Part shown: in pieces, positions 7,162 to 12,002 of the stretch
Position numbering within the stretch: the stretch's first letter is position 1
Layout: every line of letters starts with the position of its first letter
Source: Methylobacteriaceae bacterium
GTDB taxonomy: Bacteria; Pseudomonadota; Alphaproteobacteria; Rhizobiales; Beijerinckiaceae
Direction of reading: 5' to 3'
Length of the DNA stretch: 12,002 nt
Assembly: GCA_031272615.1 (NCBI GenBank)
Contig: JAISTL010000043.1
Location: 1 to 12,002 of the forward strand
Notes under the pieces: model-generated
Told to the model about the DNA's origin: nothing
What the model saw: only the letters and a program-made list of their open reading frames with translations
The model's database searches: none
Program-made: the position numbers and the translations under genes

Positions 7162-8103
7162 TCATGAACGGGGGGACGAATGGGCCGCGACGAACCGCTG
7201 CAGTTCATCGATGACCACGTCGGGTTTTTCTTCCGGGACAAAGTGTCCGCATTCGGGCACGGCGTGGCCGCTAACATCGAGGGCGAGCCGCCGCCACAGG
7301 TCCATCACGTCATAAAGCCCGCCGACCACGCTGTTGGCCCCCCACAGCAGCAGCAGCGGCGTGGCGAATTTGTGGGCGCGGTCGGGCTCGTCGTGGATAA
7401 GGTCGATGCCCGCGGCGGCGCGGTAATCCTCGGCGATGGCGTGAACATTGGCCGGGTCGGAGTAATAGCGGACATATTCCGCCATGACGTCGTCGGGGAA
7501 ATTGGCCCGCGCCGACGGGCCGACCTTCTTGGCCAGATTGGAATGGATGAAGTATTCCGGATGGGAGCCGAGAAACACCTCCGGAAAATCATAGGGTTGG
7601 GTGTAGAAAAACCAGTGCCAGTATTTGGTGGCGAATTCCCGCCCGGTGAGCGCATAGGCGTCCCATGTCGAGACGATGTCGATGAGCGTCGCCGACTTGA
7701 CTCTCTCCGCATGGTCGAGCAGCAGGCGATGCGCCACCCGCGCGCCGCGGTCATGACCGGCGACGTGGACGGCGTCGATACCGAGATGGTCCATGACGGC
7801 GATCTGATCCGCCGCCATGACGCGCTTGGAGTAATTGGAGTGGTCGGGCAATCCCGACGGTTTGTCGCTCATTCCGTAGCCGCGCAGATCCGGCGCCACG
7901 ACGGTATATTTCTCCGCCAGCTTCGGGGCCACCAGCCGCCACATCAAAGCGCTTTCCGGGTGCCCGTGCAACAGCAGCACGGCCTCCGGGCCGCTGCCGC
8001 CGACGAGAGTGTGGATGCCGACGCCGCCAACGTCAACGCGAACCTCACGGAATCCGGGGAAGTATTTCTGCAGGATGGTCACGGGAGTCTCCTCATGGGT
8101 CAT
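7162..8103 (-). CDS. Alpha/beta hydrolase, fluoroacetate (haloacetate) dehalogenase-like
   Basis: A cytosolic alpha/beta-hydrolase of 313 residues. The HGHPES oxyanion region is at 46-51. The nucleophile is Asp118 in GHDRGARV (116-123), an aspartate as in haloalkane/fluoroacetate dehalogenases and epoxide hydrolases rather than a serine. Arg119 and Arg122 match the two arginines that hold the carboxylate in fluoroacetate dehalogenase. YWHW (161-164) supplies the His-Trp pair of the halide pocket, and Asp142 in IDIVS and His287 in CGHFVPEE complete the triad. The closest memory match is the Rhodopseudomonas fluoroacetate dehalogenase, but defluorination is not proven; other 2-haloacids or small esters/epoxides are possible. 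GGAGG sits 6 bases before the ATG at 8103. The start overlaps the gntR stop by 11 bases, indicating translational coupling. Confidence 0.88.
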   Translation of the reverse strand: MTHEETPVTILQKYFPGFREVRVDVGGVGIHTLVGGSGPEAVLLLHGHPESALMWRLVAPKLAEKYTVVAPDLRGYGMSDKPSGLPDHSNYSKRVMAADQIAVMDHLGIDAVHVAGHDRGARVAHRLLLDHAERVKSATLIDIVSTWDAYALTGREFATKYWHWFFYTQPYDFPEVFLGSHPEYFIHSNLAKKVGPSARANFPDDVMAEYVRYYSDPANVHAIAEDYRAAAGIDLIHDEPDRAHKFATPLLLLWGANSVVGGLYDVMDLWRRLALDVSGHAVPECGHFVPEEKPDVVIDELQRFVAAHSSPRS

Positions 8104-8821
8104 TATCGGCCTCCAATTTTTCGATTTCCGCCTCAATCGCCTTTTGCAACACCACGTTGTGGCGGACCATGGCGTCCCGCGCTTTTGCCGCGTCGTGTTT
8201 GGCGAGGGCCTGAATGATGCTTTTATGCTGTTCGTAGCGGTCACGCGGCTGAAAAGCCTTTGAGTCCAGGCTTTTGTAGGTCTGCTTCCAAAGCGTCTGA
8301 AGCCGTTCGTGCAGGTCGGAAATGACGGGGTTGCCGAGAACGGCCGTCAACCGCAGTTCGAAATTGAGGTTGGGCGTCTCGAAGCCCGGCTCGCTCTCCG
8401 TCAGGTCGTTTTCCAGCACATAGAGCTGTTTCTCCTCCATTTCGTACAGTTCCTGAATGTCGGCGGCGGAAATCAGCGGGCAGATGTCGACGACGACACG
8501 CTCCTCGATCATTTCCCGCGCCAGCAGCAAATGCCGCAGAAACTTCAGGTTTTTCAACTGCGAGGCGTCATAGCGCCGGTAGGTGAAACCCGAGCGGGAG
8601 AGCAGATAGGCGCCGCCGCCGTGGCGGATGTCAATCATTCCCGAGGCTTCCAGCGCCTTCAGCGCGCCGCGCACCGAGTTGCGGCTGACATTGAGGCCCG
8701 CCGCCAGGGTCCGCTCCGAGGGCAGCCGCGCGCCGGGCTGCAAATCCTTCTCTTCGATGAACGAGAGGATGCTCTCAATCACGGCGTCGTGAACGATGAC
8801 CTTTTTGATTTGTTCGATCAT
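8093..8821 (-). CDS. GntR/FadR-family transcriptional regulator with FCD domain
   Basis: A DNA-binding regulator of 242 residues and the first gene of the operon. The winged helix covers about 8-75, with LPSERTLAAGLNVSRNSVRG (33-52) as the recognition region and GMIDIRHGGGAYL as the wing. An all-helical FCD ligand domain follows (about 90-235). Family FCD domains usually bind a metal through D-x3-H, H and H. Here the first pair reads as Asn151 and Glu155 (NLNFE), while His199 and His221 remain, so the metal site may be altered. The frame is open further upstream, but the ATG at 8821 gives a normal N-terminus (MIEQIKKVIVHDAV); the Shine-Dalgarno is weak. It probably represses its own operon through the palindrome at 8910-8926 and is released by a carboxylate substrate or intermediate of the pathway. 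The effector is unknown. Confidence 0.92.
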   Translation of the reverse strand: MIEQIKKVIVHDAVIESILSFIEEKDLQPGARLPSERTLAAGLNVSRNSVRGALKALEASGMIDIRHGGGAYLLSRSGFTYRRYDASQLKNLKFLRHLLLAREMIEERVVVDICPLISAADIQELYEMEEKQLYVLENDLTESEPGFETPNLNFELRLTAVLGNPVISDLHERLQTLWKQTYKSLDSKAFQPRDRYEQHKSIIQALAKHDAAKARDAMVRHNVVLQKAIEAEIEKLEADNDP

Positions 8822-8878
8822 GGTATTGGTGCCTGATTGCCCGGGAAACCACGCGGGACCCGGTCCGGATGGATTGTT

Positions 8879-8896
8879 GCGTGGTGTTCTCCACGC
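8879..8896. other. Leader hairpin upstream of the GntR gene
   Basis: GCGTGG (8879-8884) and CCACGC (8891-8896) form a perfect six-base stem with a six-base loop. It falls within the roughly 100-base untranslated leader predicted from the promoter at 8933-8961. It could stabilise the RNA or be a second regulator contact. No function can be assigned. Confidence 0.35.
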
Positions 8897-8902
8897 CTCA
8901 CT

Positions 8903-8926
8903 AACTGGTAACTGGTAGAACCACTT
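8903..8926 (-). promoter_or_regulatory. Probable GntR/FCD operator
   Basis: TGGT-AGA-ACCA (8913-8923) is a perfect palindrome of the TGGT-N3-ACCA type recognised by many FadR-subfamily regulators. It is extended to AAnTGGT...ACCAnTT over 8910-8926. A second half-site, AACTGGT (8903-8909), is directly repeated in front of it. It spans the predicted transcription start, about 7 bases past the -10 box, where binding would block initiation. This fits autorepression by the regulator encoded at 8093-8821. Confidence 0.65.
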
Positions 8927-8932
8927 TCCAGT

Positions 8933-8961
8933 GTGATACTCCCGACCGGGGAAAATGGCAA
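8933..8961 (-). promoter_or_regulatory. Sigma70-like promoter of the gntR-hydrolase-leuCD operon
   Basis: On the minus strand TTGCCA (8961-8956, 5 of 6 matches to the -35 consensus) is followed after exactly 17 bases by TATCAC (8938-8933, 4 of 6 to the -10). The predicted start is near 8926, inside the operator. No other promoter is visible between the operon genes, whose gaps are at most 53 bases. Confidence 0.55.
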
Positions 8962-9056
8962 GAGGATTTTTCAACGCCGGTGCATAATTTCTGCCGGCGA
9001 CGGATTCAGGGCCGTCGCCTTTTGCCGCTGACGGGGGAAGCATTGCAAAACCAGCC

Positions 9057-9588
9057 TCCATGCACACCCATGCACCGGGTCCTTGACCGCGTGTATAGAC
9101 GATGCATGTGCTGAAAATAAGTTGCAGTTTGGCTTTCAGCGACTACCGACTCCAAAACCGCGCTGTTCCATGCACGATAACCATGCGTGTGCGGTAAGAC
9201 CGTGCATTGTCTGAAAACACGGTGACGCTTGGGTTTCAATCATGAGCGGACCGCAAACGGATATTTCTGCACACGCTTCAATGCACGGGCTATGCACGGC
9301 GCGCAAGCGCTCATACACATGTGTATAAACATATGAATCCCGTGGGTAGACAACGCTTTGAGCCGCAATTCGTACCGGCCGGCCGGACCGGTCACCTGAA
9401 TTTCATGCGCGCTTCCATGCACTTTTTTATGCACGGCGCATGACTCTCAACGCACAGGGGCGTGGACTGCGTTTCCGTTGACTGGAAACGTTTTGAGCCG
9501 CCTTGAATTCCGGCTGTTCCGAACCGCAACTTCCTTCTATGCACCGTTCTATGCACATGTGTATAGGTTAAACTTTTCGTGCATAGAA
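9057..9588. repeat. Degenerate tandem array of TGCAC-containing units
   Basis: Each unit opens with T-T/C-C-N-ATGCAC and usually has a second TGCAC 10-12 bases later. Leading TGCAC sites are at 9061, 9171, 9282, 9418 and 9540, giving steps of 110, 111, 136 and 122 bases. Further boxes recur in order. AACGCTTTGAGCCGC (9352-9366) and AACGTTTTGAGCCGC (9487-9501) differ by one base and lie 69-70 bases after their TGCAC. CACATGTGTATA occurs at 9316-9327 and 9554-9565. TGCA occurs about 15 times in some 540 bases. Short frames through the array are inconsistent from unit to unit, so it is more likely non-coding: operators, a replication or partition-like site, or a mobile repeat. Units have drifted, implying age. 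It fills the spacer between the AlbA_2-type gene and the GntR promoter. Confidence 0.6.
9549..9566. repeat. 18-base near-palindrome at the end of the AlbA_2-type gene
   Basis: CTATGCACATGTGTATAG is self-complementary except for one G-T pair. It begins one base after the TAA of the minus-strand gene (9570-9568). No U-tract follows, so it is a poor intrinsic terminator; a dimeric protein site is as likely. Confidence 0.5.
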
Positions 9589-11229
9589 TGCGTGGCGCCT
9601 GTTACCGGTTTGAACAATATGACCCTCATGTTGCAGCTTTTTGAGCAGGTGGTATGCTTGGGAAACACTCAGACGGCACAATTCTGCGACTTCGGAGCGT
9701 CTGATGCTTCCATGCTTATCGATGTAGTTGAGGACCATCTGCTCCTGCTGAATCGGCGCGAATCCGGCTTGTCGGATGTATTCCGCCTTTTTTCCGGACT
9801 TTCGATACATCGCAGCACTGAGGGTGTACTCCCGCCCCCGACCGCTGCCGTGCGGCTCCAAAATGCCGCTTTCGACCAGCTTTTCAAGCGTCGCCCGCAC
9901 GTTGGCCTCGGGTTTTTGGACGGATCGGGCCAAAGCGGCAGTTGCCAGACGCCGCTCTTCACGCAAGCGGGAAAGGATGATCAGAGAATCAATAGGCATG
10001 CTCCCCAGCGTATCCGCCTGTTCTATGATCATTTTAAGAAAATCAAGATCAGGAGCCGTATCGACCATCTGAACGGAAACCGTGAATTCGTTCGACAAAG
10101 AGTAATCCGGCGCTGGGCGGCCATACCGCAGCGTGCCTTCAAAAATGCGGTCGATGCCGCGTCCGGTCCGTTCGGCCAGACCGATGCGCTTGATGACGTC
10201 GGCCAGCAATGGATTGCGGGACCGCGGGTCAGCTACAAGCAGGTTATCCAACGAAACTCCTTCGACGAACCCACCCGGATTACTGATGGACAGCCCGTCG
10301 TTGTCGATTTTGACGTGCACGGCACCCAAGCGGCTGAAATCCCTGTGGACCAGAGCATTAACAAGGGCTTCACGGAAAGCGCGGCGGTCAAAGTTGGGAA
10401 CCGGCACCCGGAAGAGGCCAACCTGAATTTCTTCTTCCTCAACACGCGCCTTGAACAGAATCTCGATCTCCTCGAAAGTTTCCAGCAACGGCTTGCGATA
10501 AAACTCATTCACCTTAATGTCCGTGCCCTTCAATACCTGAAACGCAACTTCGTAGGCGGGAAGATGCTGCCGAAGCAGTTTCTCGGTCCCCAGCAGCAGC
10601 AAACCGGCTATTGTCGGGTGTCGCACACCATTGGTTTCCCGGCACAAACCCAACGCACCGTCGAGTTCGTCATCCGTCAAAGCCAACAGGGTTTGTTCAC
10701 CATGGTATTTGTCCACTGCATTACGAAGGCGCAGGCGTTGAAGGGGATCAAGCTGATGTACATCTATTTCCTCCAGGATCATGGCCGACGGGTCCACAAG
10801 TCCCATTGAGGACTGACGCTGAATAAACTCGTGCGGAAAGAACGGTACCGCCTCGGGTGTCCCATCCAGTTTGAGTCGTCGTCGAACCAGCAGGCCATCG
10901 GAGGTCGACACCAGTTGCCGGGATTTGGGAACGCTGATCCGTGCGACAGATTTCTCCCCGATGTCGTAACGCTGTACTCTCACCGGAATGGCCGGATTGG
11001 TTCTGTTGGCAATCAGTGCCGGCAAACCCGTCACATTCAAGTGATTCGGATGCAACCCGGACACCGTGCCGTCGTCCTCTACTCCCAGCAGCAGGTCGCC
11101 CCCTTCAGTGTTGGCCAGTGAAACCGCAGCCACGATCAGATCACGGTCTGGAAGACACTTCAGATCGCTCTTGAATTCCAGAGTCAAACCCTCACCCTGT
11201 CGGATCAGTTTTTCGAGTTCATGGTCCAT
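9568..11229 (-). CDS. Schlafen/AlbA_2-type putative transcriptional regulator with RecG-like ATPase-fold region
   Basis: A protein of 553 residues. The N-terminal AlbA_2 (Schlafen-like) domain covers about 10-135, shown by GEGLTLEFK and GGDLLLGVEDDGTVSG. The central part (about 205-385) has PTIAGLLLLG, then REALVNALVHRDF (286-298), an N-box-like GHKL motif, NPGGF (317-321) and RNPLLADVI...AERTGRGI, as in HATPase_c_4/RecG-like regulators. Two winged helices follow: about 425-470 and 495-550 (EVAELCRLSVSQAYHLLKKL). Such proteins are annotated as ATP-binding regulators; their targets are mostly unknown. GGAAGG lies 11 bases before the chosen ATG at 11229, matching the family's usual beginning. 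An ATG at 11307 would add 26 residues, but its GGAAGG is only 4 bases away. The gene diverges from rplS, and its last codons contain one copy of the TTCTATGCAC word repeated just downstream. Confidence 0.87.
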   Translation of the reverse strand: MDHELEKLIRQGEGLTLEFKSDLKCLPDRDLIVAAVSLANTEGGDLLLGVEDDGTVSGLHPNHLNVTGLPALIANRTNPAIPVRVQRYDIGEKSVARISVPKSRQLVSTSDGLLVRRRLKLDGTPEAVPFFPHEFIQRQSSMGLVDPSAMILEEIDVHQLDPLQRLRLRNAVDKYHGEQTLLALTDDELDGALGLCRETNGVRHPTIAGLLLLGTEKLLRQHLPAYEVAFQVLKGTDIKVNEFYRKPLLETFEEIEILFKARVEEEEIQVGLFRVPVPNFDRRAFREALVNALVHRDFSRLGAVHVKIDNDGLSISNPGGFVEGVSLDNLLVADPRSRNPLLADVIKRIGLAERTGRGIDRIFEGTLRYGRPAPDYSLSNEFTVSVQMVDTAPDLDFLKMIIEQADTLGSMPIDSLIILSRLREERRLATAALARSVQKPEANVRATLEKLVESGILEPHGSGRGREYTLSAAMYRKSGKKAEYIRQAGFAPIQQEQMVLNYIDKHGSIRRSEVAELCRLSVSQAYHLLKKLQHEGHIVQTGNRRHAFYARKV

Positions 11230-11274
11230 CTTCAGTTCAACCTTCCGAAACGCCGTGGTATTCGTCGTTCTTTC

Positions 11275-11288
11275 CACCCCCGGGGGTG
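11275..11288. promoter_or_regulatory. Perfect palindrome in the leader of the AlbA_2-type gene
   Basis: CACCCCCGGGGGTG is a perfect 14-base palindrome between the likely -10 box (11340-11345) and the chosen start at 11229. Its position just downstream of transcription initiation suits an operator, possibly for autoregulation. If translation actually began at 11307 it would instead be coding. Confidence 0.4.
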
Positions 11289-11339
11289 ATGTAATGATCG
11301 GCATCATGCCGCCTTCCGAAGGATCCACGGGTCCACTTC

Positions 11340-11345
11340 ATTATA
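11340..11345 (-). promoter_or_regulatory. -10 box of the AlbA_2-type gene
   Basis: The minus strand reads TATAAT, a perfect -10 hexamer, in an AT-rich stretch. No good -35 is found 16-18 bases upstream (GCGCAA at 17), so an activator or extended contacts may be needed. The start would fall near 11333, giving a leader of about 104 bases before 11229. Confidence 0.45.
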
Positions 11346-11384
11346 CGATATTTTTGGTGAAATTGCGCGCAGATAAGGTTGTTC

Positions 11385-11418
11385 GACGCCGGCGCATTTT
11401 ACATCCGCGTCTTTTTTT
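11385..11418 (+). terminator. Terminator-like hairpin plus T-run upstream of rplS
   Basis: GACGC(C)GG (11385-11392) pairs with CCGCGTC (11405-11411), one C being bulged, and is followed directly by seven Ts (11412-11418). On the plus strand this looks like an intrinsic terminator, yet no plus-strand gene lies upstream. It may insulate rplS from antisense transcription of the AlbA_2-type gene, or act as an attenuator if a second rplS promoter lies further upstream. Confidence 0.45.
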
Positions 11419-11419
11419 G

Positions 11420-11448
11420 TCGACAACTCCGGCGACATCCGCTATAGC
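11420..11448 (+). promoter_or_regulatory. Sigma70-like promoter of rplS
   Basis: TCGACA (11420-11425, 5 of 6 to consensus) and TATAGC (11443-11448, 4 of 6) are separated by exactly 17 bases. Transcription would begin near 11455, leaving a leader of about 78 bases. A dedicated promoter is needed because the gene upstream runs the other way. Confidence 0.5.
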
Positions 11449-11486
11449 GCACGCCATCCAACTGAAAACAGCGATGCCGAAACGCC

Positions 11487-11510
11487 GGGGCGGCCATAGG
11501 GCCGCATCCC
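11487..11510 (+). promoter_or_regulatory. Stable hairpin in the rplS leader
   Basis: GCGGCC (11490-11495) and GGCCGC (11500-11505) form a perfect stem around an ATAG loop, extended by GGG (11487-11489) and CCC (11508-11510) across a two-base bulge. It ends about 12 bases before the AGGAGA ribosome site, so it may tune translation. Feedback by L19 or another protein is possible but only inferred. Confidence 0.45.
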
Positions 11511-11532
11511 CCAAACGGCAGGAGACTTTTGC

Positions 11533-11955
11533 ATGAATATCATCGAAACCCTTGAGCAGGAGCAAATTGCCAAGCTCAACAAAACCATTCCCGATTTTAT
11601 CCCCGGTGATACCGTTATCGTCAATGTCAAGGTCAAGGAAGGCGACCGCACCCGTATCCAGGCCTATGAAGGCGTATGCATCGCCCGCTCCGGCGGCGGC
11701 CTGAACGAGAGTTTCACCGTTCGCAAAATCTCTTACGGCGAGGGCGTCGAGCGCGTCTTCCCGGTGTATTCGCCCAACATCGATTCCATCAAGGTGGTGC
11801 GGCGCGGCAAGGTCCGGCGGGCCAAGCTCTATTATCTGCGGGATCGTCGCGGCAAATCCGCGCGTATTTCCGAGCGCGAGCAGAAGGTTTCCGGCAAGGG
11901 CGCGGCTGTTGCCGAGGCTCCCGCGCCTGCGGCTGCGGAAGCGGCCACGGAATAA
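11533..11955 (+). CDS. rplS: 50S ribosomal protein L19
   Basis: A structural protein of the large ribosomal subunit located at the 30S-50S interface; 140 residues. The whole core is present: [15 protein letters not shown], then [19 protein letters not shown] (19-37), [20 protein letters not shown], the [19 protein letters not shown] block (68-86) and [23 protein letters not shown]. After about residue 118 it carries an Ala/Glu/Pro-rich tail ([17 protein letters not shown]), an extension common in Alphaproteobacteria. GGAGA lies 7 bases before the ATG. In most bacteria rplS follows trmD in the rpsP-rimM-trmD-rplS operon. Here a divergent gene sits upstream, so it is transcribed separately in this window. 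Confidence 0.98.
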   Translation: MNIIETLEQEQIAKLNKTIPDFIPGDTVIVNVKVKEGDRTRIQAYEGVCIARSGGGLNESFTVRKISYGEGVERVFPVYSPNIDSIKVVRRGKVRRAKLYYLRDRRGKSARISEREQKVSGKGAAVAEAPAPAAAEAATE

Positions 11956-12002
11956 GCCGTTCCAATTCTCCCATCGCCTCTTTGTTTCCGGGCGTCGGCC
12001 AA

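Noticed and set aside
5864..7315. Long plus-strand open frame (483 codons) opposite leuC
   Set aside because: Antisense shadow of the well-supported leuC gene in GC-rich DNA; Gly/His/Asp/Arg-rich product with no recognisable domain.
7180..8217. Plus-strand open frame (345 codons) opposite the hydrolase
   Set aside because: Antisense shadow; the minus-strand frame has catalytic motifs, ribosome site and operon spacing.
9006..9434. Short minus-strand frames within the TGCAC array as small repeat proteins
   Set aside because: Frames change and stop from unit to unit, starts are mostly GTG without ribosome sites, and the shared words are conserved as DNA rather than as peptide.
9057..9588. CRISPR array
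   Set aside because: Units are long, strongly diverged and lack identical 24-40 base repeats with uniform spacers; no cas genes nearby.
9478..10809. Plus-strand open frame (443 codons) opposite the AlbA_2-type gene
   Set aside because: Antisense shadow; the minus strand carries clear AlbA_2, GHKL-like and winged-helix motifs.

Overview
The window looks like a high-GC alphaproteobacterial chromosome. The evidence is an L19 gene with an Ala/Glu-rich C-terminal tail, a GC-rich codon bias, an FPP-synthase gene back to back with mtgA, and REP-like palindromes between genes. This is inferred from gene content and composition only. Core genes alternate with two stretches of accessory character.

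Layout. Positions 1-215 hold the 3' end of a VWA/DUF3520 protein gene (+). It converges on mtgA (-, 312-1178), with a striking inverted repeat between them. The mtgA start nearly touches that of the divergent ispA (+, 1192-2124). ispA is followed by a DapA/NanA-superfamily aldolase-lyase gene (+, 2161-3063) in which a key DapA arginine appears to be replaced. Next comes a lone, visibly AT-richer gene (-, 3247-4263) for a PD-(D/E)XK nuclease. Its C-terminal half resembles the CRISPR-associated Card1/Can2 (DUF1887) nucleases, but I see no CARF domain and no CRISPR array. Positions 4264-5333 hold no gene I can defend; they contain a 69-base AT-rich island and GC-rich palindromes.

Positions 5334-8821 form a tight minus-strand operon. 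Its transcription order is a GntR/FCD regulator, a fluoroacetate-dehalogenase-like alpha/beta hydrolase, then LeuC-type and LeuD-type hydro-lyase subunits. Upstream is a good sigma70-like promoter with an overlapping TGGT-N3-ACCA operator, which suggests autoregulation. Gene order, overlaps and the dedicated regulator suggest an inducible catabolic pathway rather than housekeeping leucine synthesis.

Positions 9057-9588 hold a degenerate tandem repeat of four to five units (about 110-136 bp period), very rich in TGCAC/GTGCA. It lies downstream of a Schlafen/AlbA_2-type regulator gene (-, 9568-11229) with a RecG-like ATPase-fold region and C-terminal winged helices. That gene diverges from rplS (+, 11533-11955), which has its own promoter and a leader hairpin here rather than following trmD.

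The observations most worth checking are the solitary Card1-like nuclease, the TGCAC repeat array beside the AlbA_2 gene, and the FCD-regulated dehalogenase/hydro-lyase operon.
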